Source: Prochlorococcus sp. AG-347-L17 (GTDB lineage Bacteria > Cyanobacteriota > Cyanobacteriia > PCC-6307 > Cyanobiaceae). From it: a stretch of 64,000 bases of DNA. Below are positions 1 through 9,003 of the stretch, piece after piece. Made by a program: the position numbers and the translations under genes. Position 1 is the stretch's first letter, and each line of letters starts with the position of its first letter. The notes beneath the pieces were generated by a model, which was given only the letters and a program-made list of their open reading frames with translations, made no database searches and was not told where the DNA came from. The stretch covers positions 1 to 64,000 of the forward strand of contig QCCN01000005.1 in the NCBI GenBank assembly GCA_003278925.1, written 5' to 3'.

Positions 1-1278
1 TTTATCTCTTTTTCTAACTCTTAGACCATAAACTGCTAAAAATATAATAGTTATTAAATTGGGGTTAATAATCAACAGAAATTCTAGAGGACTAGATAAA
101 GTAGTTAGAAAAGCTAAAAAAAATAATATAAAACTCTTAAAAGAAAATCCAATAGATCTAAACATTATCCTCATATTAAAAATAAAATAACTACAAATTA
201 ATAAGATAAAAATAAAAGTAAATAAAATTGGTTCACCCAATAAAAAAGAAGCTAATAGTCCAGGACTGCTTCCAGAATTATAAAATTTTTCTGCATATGC
301 TTCTGAAAAAGTATTTAAAACATTAATTCGATTAGGGGTTAAGATTTGATCAGAATAAGAAGATTTGTCTATGAGATAAGATATCCGCCACAATAAACCA
401 GATAAAGGATTAAAGAATTTGCACTCAGAATCACATCCAATTATTAATCTAAACAATGAATAAGAATGGGTAGTTAATCTTACAAAAACGTTTAAGATCG
501 TCTCATTTATGTTTGAGATAGCATTAATAAAAGATAAGAATGATTTATTTATAAATCCCGCAGAGATCGAAAATATAGGTATTAGAGAAATAAATATAAT
601 TGAAACCAAGAAATTCAATTTAATTTTTGATTTAATGAAAATTCCTTTAATTTCATTTAAAAAATCAAATCTTCTTAACCAGCTTAAATTATATAATATG
701 GCCACAATAAAAATACATGTACTTAGAGAACCATTCATAAGAATCATATAACCAACAAGTGCGGAAAGAAAGGATATTTTTTGTTTATTTGATCTGCTTT
801 CTCTCTGTGGAAAATAAAATATAGTGTCAAATATTAAAAAGTTTGTTAAATAATATAATGTAAATGTATGAACGATACCTAAAAAACCAGTAGAGTTAAT
901 TCTAAAAACATCAATATGCCTAGAATATAAACCAAATTTTAAAAACAAAATCAGCTTTGATATAAAAGCAATTAAACTAAAAGATCTAACTATTATTGAT
1001 GAACTTATCCAATAGAAAAATGAATTTATAATTTTTGAAAAATATAAAAATAAATACTTAAATTTAAATGAAGAGATTGTAGATATTAAACTCAAAGCTA
1101 TAACACTGAAAAAATATATCAATATATTCTGAAGTGAATATTCACTATTTGATCCATATAGTAAAAGAAAATATATTTCTAAATTTTTTAAAGTAAGAGG
1201 AATAAAGTTTATAAAATAGACTAAAAAAATACATAAATAAAATGCTTTAGATGAATAATCAGTTATAAATTTCATCAT
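1..1278 (-). CDS. Polytopic membrane protein, O-antigen/EPS polymerase-like, C-terminus cut by window edge
   Basis: An open minus-strand frame starts at ATG 1278-1276 and stays open to base 1, giving at least 426 residues, so the gene runs off the left edge. I read it by hand. It begins MMKFITDYSSKAFYLC and consists mostly of long hydrophobic stretches rich in F, I and L separated by short polar loops. Several transmembrane segments are therefore certain. A Wzy-type polysaccharide polymerase would fit the size, topology and position beside a flippase-like gene and a glycosyltransferase-like gene. No diagnostic motif is visible, so the function is inferred from context. The visible end is basic (VRKRD), which suggests the stop lies not far outside the window. 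Confidence 0.75.
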   Translation of the reverse strand, partial: MMKFITDYSSKAFYLCIFLVYFINFIPLTLKNLEIYFLLLYGSNSEYSLQNILIYFFSVIALSLISTISSFKFKYLFLYFSKIINSFFYWISSSIIVRSFSLIAFISKLILFLKFGLYSRHIDVFRINSTGFLGIVHTFTLYYLTNFLIFDTIFYFPQRESRSNKQKISFLSALVGYMILMNGSLSTCIFIVAILYNLSWLRRFDFLNEIKGIFIKSKIKLNFLVSIIFISLIPIFSISAGFINKSFLSFINAISNINETILNVFVRLTTHSYSLFRLIIGCDSECKFFNPLSGLLWRISYLIDKSSYSDQILTPNRINVLNTFSEAYAEKFYNSGSSPGLLASFLLGEPILFTFIFILLICSYFIFNMRIMFRSIGFSFKSFILFFLAFLTTLSSPLEFLLIINPNLITIIFLAVYGLRVRKRDK

Positions 1279-1376
1279 TGCATTAATACGAAAAGCAGAA
1301 TTTCTACTTATTTTTAATTATTATAAAATGCTTGTAGCAAATATCTATTAAAGTCAGCTTATTAAAAGTTATTTAT

Positions 1377-2591
1377 TCATATCAAGAATTTAAAATACTT
1401 TTTATAACTTGTAATTAACATACTAATTATCACAAACAAATAAAAAGTAATCGCTATTTTTAAATTTGAAATGAAAATTAGTACGACTAAAGAGCAAATC
1501 AAAGATGGCATGAAAAAAAGCAATTTTTTATTTAATCCAAAGTTCCAATAAATCATGTCAACAGGTACTAAAAGTAATATTCCAGCAATAGATTGAATTA
1601 AAGCAAGTGATATTAAATAAAAATCAAAGCCGAATGCTATCAAAGAAACAGCTATAGAAAAAACTATGCCAATTAATAATAAATCATGGAATAAAATATT
1701 AAACTTTTTTTTACTTTTAGATCCTACATTGATTATTTCCCATCTATTGGCGCTAAAAAATATAATGCTATAAGCAATAATTGGCATTGAAAACAATCTT
1801 TGAAATAATGAAAAATTAGCCATTTCATTTAAATTTTCAACATTATTTGAAACCACTAGAAAAGGAAGAACTCCAAAACTGGTTAATGAGAAAGATAGAA
1901 TAATTTGCTTTAAAGGAATTCCTTTCAAATAAAAATTTCTTATAAAAGAAATATCTAAATCAAAAATAGATTTTAATCCTATTAATTCTCTAAAAGCAAT
2001 ATATTTTCCCTTAATTATCAACCATGCAAGTAAATTTGAAAATAAAGAAAAAAACATAATAAGAATCAAAAATTTGTTGGAACTTATTAAATTTATAAAT
2101 AAATAAGGGGAAAGCATAATTATTCTTCTTGAAAAAAGGAACATTGTATAGGCAGGAATATCTACTTCACCGATTTGAAGAAACCTTTGTAATTCATCAA
2201 ATATTTTCTCTCCTAAAACAAAAAAGAATAAAAGAAAGGACAAAATTAAACTATTCGGTCTTAATAAAATAAAAATCAAAGGTAAAGCAATACTAATATG
2301 TAGAAAGATTTTTTTTATATAAATTGACCAAAATTTATTTAACTTATCTTGATTAGCAGGATTAAAATCATCTTTTTTAGCAAGCTTGCTATGCTCAAGC
2401 ATAAATTTTGTATGATATTCGGTTGATATTAGATTGGATAATAAAACGCCCATGCCAACAAGCTGAGTTAAGAAAAAATAATTACTATCATTTTTTGATT
2501 TAAGAAATGTAAGTATTAAAATTGGAATAAATAGTGATATGCCTCTTATTGCCGTATTAATGATTTTATTTTTAATTATCAAATCGAACAA
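1377..2591 (-). CDS. Polysaccharide flippase-like membrane protein (Wzx/MOP type)
   Basis: The product has 404 residues, almost all in 10-12 hydrophobic segments beginning at about residue 10, with short basic loops. It has no signal peptide. Length and topology fit Wzx-type lipid-linked oligosaccharide flippases, which are usually 400-480 residues, and it lies between a polymerase-like membrane protein and a glycosyltransferase-like gene on the same strand. A flippase would move undecaprenyl-linked repeat units to the outer face of the plasma membrane. The sequence is too divergent to recognise a named family by eye, so the transporter role is inferred. Another MOP-superfamily exporter or an unrelated polytopic protein remains possible. 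Confidence 0.6.
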   Translation of the reverse strand: MFDLIIKNKIINTAIRGISLFIPILILTFLKSKNDSNYFFLTQLVGMGVLLSNLISTEYHTKFMLEHSKLAKKDDFNPANQDKLNKFWSIYIKKIFLHISIALPLIFILLRPNSLILSFLLFFFVLGEKIFDELQRFLQIGEVDIPAYTMFLFSRRIIMLSPYLFINLISSNKFLILIMFFSLFSNLLAWLIIKGKYIAFRELIGLKSIFDLDISFIRNFYLKGIPLKQIILSFSLTSFGVLPFLVVSNNVENLNEMANFSLFQRLFSMPIIAYSIIFFSANRWEIINVGSKSKKKFNILFHDLLLIGIVFSIAVSLIAFGFDFYLISLALIQSIAGILLLVPVDMIYWNFGLNKKLLFFMPSLICSLVVLIFISNLKIAITFYLFVIISMLITSYKKYFKFLI

Positions 2592-2692
2592 ATTTATTTA
2601 GCATTATTTTAAAGGTTGATAATTAAATATATTGATAATTTAAAAATATGAAAAGATTATTTTTTTTCAAAAACACTATTTAATTAGTGAAA

Positions 2693-3988
2693 TTAATAAA
2701 CAATTTTATTGATTTTCTCTAAAAGCAAATCTGATACATCTCTTGGTATTTTTTTTACTTTTTTTTGAAAAGCAATTGCATCATTATACAATTCCGAAAA
2801 AGAATTATAATTTTCTCTTTTAAAAACATATCCATCTAAATCATTAAAAGAAGACTTTAGACATCTTTTTGAAGCAGGACAAAGAAATAAAGTAACTTTA
2901 TTTGCATAATATGCATCTATAGTGCAAGAACTACTTAAAGTTATATGTACATCAGACCAATTTAAATCATCCGATAAAGAATTATTTTTACTTAAATTAA
3001 AAATCGATTGATTATTTACTTTTGAGAGGTAACTAATACCTTTGATCTGCTTAAAACAATCTTTATTATTATAAGCAATGGGATGTAATCTAAATCTAAT
3101 AACATAATCTTTAATTTTAAGCATCCAATTAAATAATTCTATTGTATTTAGGAGATAAGGATCAATTTTTTTGAACTCATTGTTTGTATAAAATCCCTTA
3201 TGTCCATAAGAGCAGGTAATTAGGATATTATTCAAGAATTTTTTATTTTTTTTTCGATTAATTTTATTTGTTTTAATATTTGGTCCAATAATAATTAATT
3301 CTGATTTTTCATTCTGATTTTCAGAGGAGGTGATCATTTCTTTGATAATATTAATTTCCCTTTTACTCCAAAGTAGTAAATGAGTAGGTTTAAATTTATA
3401 GAAAAAAGAGTCTTTATAATGAAATCTATCCATATACCATTCTTGATCCGAAGTTAAGAGACCATGCTGAATATCTGCGATCTTTATATTATTTTCTCTA
3501 GCTACTTCTACTAAAATGGGATTAGGCATTAACCCAATTATTAGATCAGGATTATATTCTATAAGAATTTCTCTCCAGAAATTCTTAAAACTTACTATTA
3601 AAGAACCTGATCTAAGAAGTTTGAAAAATAATAGTATTGAATGGGAATAAATTTTTCTAGTTATATTTTTAGAAATTTGTGAAAGTGGATCATTTATATA
3701 ATAAAAGTTTATTTCTGGCGTATCTTGCAAATTCAAGAGTCTTTCTGTAGTGGGACAAATAGTCTTGCCAACTATTCGATTACCATCAATAATAATTAAA
3801 ATATTTTTTTTATTATTTTCTTTTACAGATTTTTTATTTTTAAATTTAATAAGATAAACTTCCTGAATTATATTCAATGTAAAATTTACTATTTGAAAAA
3901 ATCTTTTTTTTATCCTTGTAAGCAATGAAATTGATTTTCTATCAGGAAATATTATCTTAAAAAAATTATTGGAATTATATTTTTGCAT
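2693..3988 (-). CDS. Putative surface-polysaccharide glycosyltransferase (GT-B-like)
   Basis: This 431-residue protein is basic at its N-terminus and has no clear membrane span. The middle part has an ADIQHG motif preceded by a PNPILVEVA stretch, and a later stretch reads ITLSSSCTIDAYYANK. That arrangement, a His-Gly after a beta strand followed by a serine-rich nucleotide-binding loop near the C-terminus, is seen in GT-B enzymes of capsule synthesis such as polysialyltransferase and Kdo-transferase relatives. The substrate cannot be read from sequence. It is encoded on the same strand as the flippase-like and polymerase-like genes, so it probably adds a sugar to the same polymer. Confidence 0.6.
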   Translation of the reverse strand: MQKYNSNNFFKIIFPDRKSISLLTRIKKRFFQIVNFTLNIIQEVYLIKFKNKKSVKENNKKNILIIIDGNRIVGKTICPTTERLLNLQDTPEINFYYINDPLSQISKNITRKIYSHSILLFFKLLRSGSLIVSFKNFWREILIEYNPDLIIGLMPNPILVEVARENNIKIADIQHGLLTSDQEWYMDRFHYKDSFFYKFKPTHLLLWSKREINIIKEMITSSENQNEKSELIIIGPNIKTNKINRKKNKKFLNNILITCSYGHKGFYTNNEFKKIDPYLLNTIELFNWMLKIKDYVIRFRLHPIAYNNKDCFKQIKGISYLSKVNNQSIFNLSKNNSLSDDLNWSDVHITLSSSCTIDAYYANKVTLFLCPASKRCLKSSFNDLDGYVFKRENYNSFSELYNDAIAFQKKVKKIPRDVSDLLLEKINKIVY

Positions 3989-4095
3989 TACAAAAAGGTT
4001 ATTTTTTTTTTAATAAATTTATAATAGAATAATAAAGTAAGTTAATTTTTTAACAACTTATTGATAATATTCTACTAGATATATTCAAAATTATT

Positions 4096-4662
4096 TTGAT
4101 TAGTTACTTGGGGAAAAGATTCATAGATATTATTTTTTCTTTATTAGCTATTGTTTTTCTTTCTCCCCTTTTCGTTTTAATTTCCTTAAGTATTTTTATA
4201 TTTGATAAGGGTCCAATATTCTTTACACAAAAAAGAATTGGTAGAAGAAATAAAATTTTTAAAATTATTAAATTTAGGAGCTTACCAGTTGGCACAAAAA
4301 ATATCTCCTCGGACAAATTACCAGAAATAAAAACAACTAAAGTTGGCAAAATCATTAGAAGGACTAATGTGGATGAATTACCACAACTCTTTAATATATT
4401 AAAGGGAGAAATGAGTATAGTTGGTCCAAGACCTCCTTTATCATCTCAGAAAGAGCTTATAAATTTAAGAAATAAAAATAAATCTATTAATTGCCGGCCA
4501 GGATTAACTGGCTTAGCCCAAATCAATGGATTTGATAATATGCCGGTTCAAATTAAAGCTTCTTATGACTATGAATATTCCACAAAAATGTCTTTTTTAT
4601 TAGATATTTGCATTATTTTAAAAACATTTATTTATCTTCTTTCTCCGCCACCAAAGTATTAA
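4096..4662 (+). CDS. Phosphoglycosyl transferase (PglC/WcaJ C-terminal type), initiates glycan assembly
   Basis: The product has 188 residues and corresponds to the monotopic phosphoglycosyl transferase core. It has one hydrophobic re-entrant segment at about residues 8-36, then a basic KRIGRRNKIFKIIKFRS stretch, then the acidic RRTNVDELPQL motif and the SIVGPRPPL motif typical of the family. The enzyme transfers a sugar phosphate from a UDP-sugar to undecaprenyl phosphate on the inner membrane face. It is the minimal form without the N-terminal membrane domain of WbaP/WcaJ. The start is TTG at 4096. A second in-frame TTG at 4108 is an alternative, and I see no ATG. It is transcribed away from the preceding glycan genes. 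Confidence 0.9.
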   Translation: MISYLGKRFIDIIFSLLAIVFLSPLFVLISLSIFIFDKGPIFFTQKRIGRRNKIFKIIKFRSLPVGTKNISSDKLPEIKTTKVGKIIRRTNVDELPQLFNILKGEMSIVGPRPPLSSQKELINLRNKNKSINCRPGLTGLAQINGFDNMPVQIKASYDYEYSTKMSFLLDICIILKTFIYLLSPPPKY

Positions 4663-5074
4663 ATGTTGAGATTTGGATTTATAATATTTGTTAAATTAGG
4701 TATGATTAGAATTTAAGAAATATATAGATCAGGATCTAAATTAGATATTACTATAACAATTAAAAGATTTAATAAGTTTTCAATGTTAAAAACCATATCT
4801 TTTCTTTATCATGAGGTATGCGATCAACCATCTGATGCAGGTTTTCAAGGATTAGATGCTCTTCAAAGCTAGCTATATCAATAAGAATTAACTTGACCAA
4901 AGATATAAACCTCAAATAGATATTTTTGAAAAAAAGCTAGTCTTAAACCAATTAATAAAAAATAAAATTATTGGTAATTTAATTGTTTGAGTTTGCAAGG
5001 GGAAAAGGGAGAAAAATTTATTATTACTATTTGTTTTTACATAATTTAACCTTTAGAACTTTTTAAAAACCATT
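4663..5074. other. 412-base region without an intact gene, with a decayed ORF
   Basis: This lies between the phosphoglycosyl transferase and the SGNH-like gene, which converge here. It is strongly AT-rich and full of stops in all frames. The only recognisable content is a 29-codon fragment at 4783-4872, described separately. I see no tRNA, no convincing terminator and no insertion-sequence ends. Confidence 0.6.
4783..4872 (+). pseudogene. N-terminal remnant of a polysaccharide-deacetylase-like gene
   Basis: ATG at 4783 opens a 29-codon frame reading MLKTISFLYHEVCDQPSDAG and ending at TAG 4870-4872, with further stops after it. The opening (a short hydrophobic strand, then LYHEV, then a GFQ stretch) resembles the start of polysaccharide-deacetylase-like proteins found in bacterial surface-glycan clusters. 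If so, this is the first tenth of a gene whose remainder has decayed. The similarity is from memory and was not searched, so the family name is tentative. Confidence 0.4.
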
Positions 5075-6097
5075 TCACAGGCAAAGCTGCCTTTCTGATA
5101 TTTGTTCTGATAATATTTTTTGTCCTTCTCTATTTGGGTGATTAAAATCTATTCTATCGCCTTTGTTATAAACATAGAAAGTACCAATTTGCTTTTGAGG
5201 AAAACTATTTTCTAGAAAATAAATTGGAACATTTGAATATTTTCTAAAAGTATCTATGAAAATTTCTTGAGTATAGAAATTTAAGAAGCTCTCATCAAAT
5301 TTGATGCCAATTGAACTATAGATATTTGCGGCATTTTCTGATATTTGCATCTCATATGGTAATAAAATCACACAAAATTGAACCAATTCACTTGTTTCAT
5401 TCAACTTTTTCGCGAAATTTATTGCAGCCTTCTCAATTTCCAATTTATTCTTTATGGGTTCCAATTCTATCGCTTTGTATCCCGTTGCATTTAATCCTAA
5501 ATAAGTGACAAAAATATTCTTTAATTTATATCTTATGTGAGTATAAAGAACACTATTACCTCTTAAATTTTTATCTATTGGATATAAAAAAAGTTTAAAT
5601 TTTTTCACGAATGATACTTTGTTATCACCTTCTTTAGTCAAATTAACAAATTCAGAAATATCGTTTAGATTCATCATAAAAATAAATTTATCTATCTTAT
5701 TTGATGTTATAAAATCAATAAAAGGTTCGGAATATTTTTTTTTCCTAAAAACGTTATCAAATTTATTTACATTTATATGTTCAAAGTCAGGTTCAAGGTC
5801 ATCTAAATATTCAGTTATTCTAAATGGAAATCCAGCGCCTGTTCCATACACGACAGAATCTCCGGAATATGCATATCTTTTTATTGTCTTAGGATCATTC
5901 CATTCCTTATCAAAATGTCCTTTTGAATTTACCGGAACCTGCCCATAAGGATGAATATTTATGGATTGAAATTTAGAGCGTTTTGGAAGTGCATAAAAGT
6001 TTGAATTATAGTCCACTAAATATCTAGCAAGAACCTCTCCTAAAGTAAGGAATAAAAAAAGTAAAACTATATTTTTGCTTAGATTTCTGAGGTTCAT
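5075..6097 (-). CDS. SGNH/GDSL-hydrolase-like secreted protein
   Basis: The 340-residue product has an N-terminal hydrophobic segment (about residues 9-26) that acts as a signal or anchor. GDS at residues 79-81 lies in AYSGDSVVYGTG and provides the block I nucleophile serine. A C-terminal DFNHPNREG supplies the Asp and His of block V. These are the marks of an SGNH hydrolase/acyltransferase. It diverges from an MBOAT gene 60 bases away. Such pairs, as in alginate acetylation by AlgI with AlgJ/AlgX, move acetyl groups across the membrane and place them on a polysaccharide. The block II Gly and block III Asn are not obvious, so activity is inferred. Confidence 0.65.
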   Translation of the reverse strand: MNLRNLSKNIVLLFLFLTLGEVLARYLVDYNSNFYALPKRSKFQSINIHPYGQVPVNSKGHFDKEWNDPKTIKRYAYSGDSVVYGTGAGFPFRITEYLDDLEPDFEHINVNKFDNVFRKKKYSEPFIDFITSNKIDKFIFMMNLNDISEFVNLTKEGDNKVSFVKKFKLFLYPIDKNLRGNSVLYTHIRYKLKNIFVTYLGLNATGYKAIELEPIKNKLEIEKAAINFAKKLNETSELVQFCVILLPYEMQISENAANIYSSIGIKFDESFLNFYTQEIFIDTFRKYSNVPIYFLENSFPQKQIGTFYVYNKGDRIDFNHPNREGQKILSEQISERQLCL

Positions 6098-6157
6098 TAT
6101 TTAGTTGTACCAAATAACATGATATGTTATTCCTAATAGGAGCTTTAGTTATAAAAA

Positions 6158-7528
6158 ATGTTATTTACTGATATAAAGTTTTGGTTATTCTTCATTTTTA
6201 TAATTCTAATAATAAAAATTAATTCTGATTTTATAAAATCAGTTAATCTACAAAGCTCTATTTTTTTATTTTCAAGTTACATTTTTTATGCATTTTGGGA
6301 TTGGAGATTCCTTAGCCTAATAATAATTGTATCTTTACAAACTTTTTATTTAGGTAAGTTAATTTATGAAAAACCAAAAAGAAAAAATTTTTTGTTGTCT
6401 ATATCAGTAATTATAAATTTATTAATAATATTTTATTTTAAATATTTTAATTTTTTTGCAAATGAATTCCTAAATCTATTTAGTTTAAATGATGATTTTA
6501 TTCTTCCCAATATAATATTGCCTGTAGGAATTTCTTTTTATATTTTTCAATCCTTAACTTATATAATAGATATATATTTCAGAAAGATTGTTCCAGAAAT
6601 TAATATTATTAGTTATTTGGCATATGTCTCATTCTTTCCGCAACTAGTAGCTGGACCAATTGAAAGAGCTTCTTTTTTACTTCCACAATTTAAAAAATTA
6701 AAAAAAATAACTGTAGAAAACTTATACATTGCTGCGAAATATATATTAATTGGACTGTCTTACAAAATTGTAATCGCTAATCAGTTAGCAAAATATGTGG
6801 ATAATGTTTTTATTAATTTTAATAGCTTAGATGGAGGCACTTTACTTTTGGGTGCGATATTATTTTCAATCCAAATTTATTGCGATTTTTGTGGCTATTC
6901 ACTTATTGCTATTGGTACTGCAAAAGTTATGAATATAACTTTATCTAAGAATTTTGATAATCCCTATTTTGCAACTTCTTTAAGGGACTTTTGGAGAAGG
7001 TGGCATATATCACTAAGTTCTTTTTTTAAAGATTATGTTTATATTCCATTAGGAGGATCTAGAGTAGATAGCAAAAAATTAGTTTTTAGGAATTTATTAA
7101 TAACTTTTGGACTTAGTGGCCTTTGGCATGGAGCTAACTGGACTTTTATAATTTGGGGAATATTAAATGGTTTTTTGCTTTTCTCTCAATCTTTTATAAA
7201 ATTGAAATTACCAAAAGTCATTTCATGGTTGATTACTTTTATTTCCATATCATTTCTTTGGATATTATTTAGATCTAATTCAATAAGTGATTCTTACTTA
7301 TATATTTATGGGATTTTTTCAGATTTAAGTTTCCCAACTATTAATAGAAATGAGACTATGATTTTATCTTATTTTATCTTTATTGATTTACTTCTTAATT
7401 ACTACAAAAATCTCAAGGAATACTGGTTTAATAGTTTTACTTTACAAAACTATATTTTGGTTTTTATGTTTATTGTCATATTATTATCCGATAATACTCA
7501 AATGAATTTTATTTATTTTGAATTCTAA
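6158..7528 (+). CDS. MBOAT-family O-acyltransferase (AlgI-like)
   Basis: This polytopic protein has 456 residues and the MBOAT signature region. RDFWRRWHISLS contains the first conserved His near residue 283, and LWHGANWTFIIWG contains the catalytic His near residue 323. An internal VAGPIERA motif is also typical of AlgI/DltB-type proteins. The family moves acyl groups, usually acetyl, across the plasma membrane to a cell-surface polymer. The divergent SGNH-like gene at 5075-6097 is the expected extracytoplasmic partner. Its place in a glycan gene block suggests it decorates the surface polysaccharide. The acyl donor and the target sugar are unknown. Confidence 0.9.
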   Translation: MLFTDIKFWLFFIFIILIIKINSDFIKSVNLQSSIFLFSSYIFYAFWDWRFLSLIIIVSLQTFYLGKLIYEKPKRKNFLLSISVIINLLIIFYFKYFNFFANEFLNLFSLNDDFILPNIILPVGISFYIFQSLTYIIDIYFRKIVPEINIISYLAYVSFFPQLVAGPIERASFLLPQFKKLKKITVENLYIAAKYILIGLSYKIVIANQLAKYVDNVFINFNSLDGGTLLLGAILFSIQIYCDFCGYSLIAIGTAKVMNITLSKNFDNPYFATSLRDFWRRWHISLSSFFKDYVYIPLGGSRVDSKKLVFRNLLITFGLSGLWHGANWTFIIWGILNGFLLFSQSFIKLKLPKVISWLITFISISFLWILFRSNSISDSYLYIYGIFSDLSFPTINRNETMILSYFIFIDLLLNYYKNLKEYWFNSFTLQNYILVFMFIVILLSDNTQMNFIYFEF

Positions 7529-7738
7529 AAATCAAGGGTAAAAAATCTCATTAATTGCAAATTTTAATAAATAAAAATAAATAGATAGAGCAAAGAACTA
7601 AACTCTAAATCATGATTTAATTATCTAACTTTTTATTTTACCTAAAGATTGCCAATCCCTTTCAGTTTTGCAACTATAGAATTAAGATCATAATGATAAT
7701 ATATTGTTTAAACATAAAAAGATAAAAATTATATTTAA

Positions 7739-8644
7739 ATGATTGATACTTTTAACAAAAAAAAATGTAGTCCTCTCGCTTGGGGTACAGGAGCTGTTTT
7801 TGGACATGCTTGTCCTACTTATAAAGCCTCTAAGCTAATAGAATTACTATTAGATAAGGGTATTAATTTATTTGACACAGGACCAAGTTACTCGAGTGGA
7901 AAGTCACAGAAACTTTTAGCAAAATGTTTACAATCAAGTTCTGTTAATAGAGGGGATATTCTGATTTCAACGAAAATTGGGAGCGTTCCACCTAAAATTC
8001 CATTTGGTAAAACAAAAAAGAATTTTACAAAAAATTCATTTGAAAAATTGGTTATTAGTTCACTCAATGATTTTAAAACAGATTATTTAGATGTTCTTTT
8101 TCTTCATGGATTGCCAACTCAAGAGATAGATGAAGAAGCGTTCAATTACTTTACCAAGCTAAAACCTCAAGGTAAGGTAAGGTTTCTAGGAGTTGCAGCT
8201 CATAATAAAAAAGACCTAGAGTGGGCATATAGGAACTCTAATAATATAGATGTTGTAATGTGTCATTATAACCTGATTAATCATCATGAAGTTGAGCCAT
8301 ACCTTTTAAGGTTAAAAGAAAAGTCTATTACGATAGTCGGTTCTACTCCTTTTGCTGGAGGTTTATTATCAAAGCGAAAAAAGTTTGAAAAATTATCAAC
8401 CTTTAAACGTGATCTTTTTTATTCATTAAAAGATTTACATCCTAGACAACGAAGAAATCATAAAAAAGCAAAAGATATTCTTAAACAAATAAGTATCAAA
8501 ACATACTCAAAAATGTTTCCTCTTGAATTTTCGTTAAATGCTAAATGTTTAGACATAACTGTATTTGGTTCCTTATCACAGCAGTCAATAATAAATTCTG
8601 TAAATTTATTAAAAGAAATAAATCATTCTGAACATTTATCCTAA
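7739..8644 (+). CDS. Aldo/keto reductase family protein
   Basis: The product has 301 residues. NLFDTGPSYSSGKSQ near residues 47-61 carries the family Asp and Tyr, ISTKIG carries the Lys, and LFLHGLP the His, so the catalytic tetrad is complete. A late STPFAGG/VFGSLS region matches the NADPH-binding end of the barrel. Members reduce carbonyls of sugars and small molecules with NADPH. It stands alone between intergenic stretches of 210 and 359 bases, next to a sialic-acid-like gene block, so it may act on an intermediate of that pathway. Nothing in the sequence fixes the substrate. Confidence 0.85.
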   Translation: MIDTFNKKKCSPLAWGTGAVFGHACPTYKASKLIELLLDKGINLFDTGPSYSSGKSQKLLAKCLQSSSVNRGDILISTKIGSVPPKIPFGKTKKNFTKNSFEKLVISSLNDFKTDYLDVLFLHGLPTQEIDEEAFNYFTKLKPQGKVRFLGVAAHNKKDLEWAYRNSNNIDVVMCHYNLINHHEVEPYLLRLKEKSITIVGSTPFAGGLLSKRKKFEKLSTFKRDLFYSLKDLHPRQRRNHKKAKDILKQISIKTYSKMFPLEFSLNAKCLDITVFGSLSQQSIINSVNLLKEINHSEHLS

Positions 8645-9003
8645 TTTCATTCAAAGTTGATATTTAAGATAGGTTAGAAAATTAACAAAAGGCTCTATAA
8701 ACTAAGATGGATTTTTTGCTAGAACTTAAAAAAATTTACAAGCAATTAAAGATATGAAAAAAAATAATTTGAATTTTAAAAAACTTAAACATTACAAAAA
8801 AAACCATCAATTATATTAACCAAAATTATTCAAAAAAATTTTGATACCTTATCCTACAAAAAATATAATTACAAATAATTTAAATAATGTATTCAGCTCT
8901 TCAATTCATTAATTTTAGTAGCTATTGAATTAACTACTTAAAAAAACTTATTGCATGAATGTAAAAATTTACGATTAGGAAGTAGCCTAATAGATCTATT
9001 GTT
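8645..9003. other. 359-base intergenic region with nothing recognisable
   Basis: This lies between the convergent aldo/keto reductase and aminotransferase genes. It is extremely AT-rich with poly-A runs, and all frames are broken by stops. I see no RNA gene, no repeat pair and no strong hairpin. Decayed coding sequence is possible but cannot be shown. Confidence 0.5.

Noticed and set aside
509-751. 80-codon plus-strand ORF near the left edge
   Set aside because: It lies inside the much longer minus-strand membrane-protein frame that is open from 1278 to base 1, so it is a shadow.
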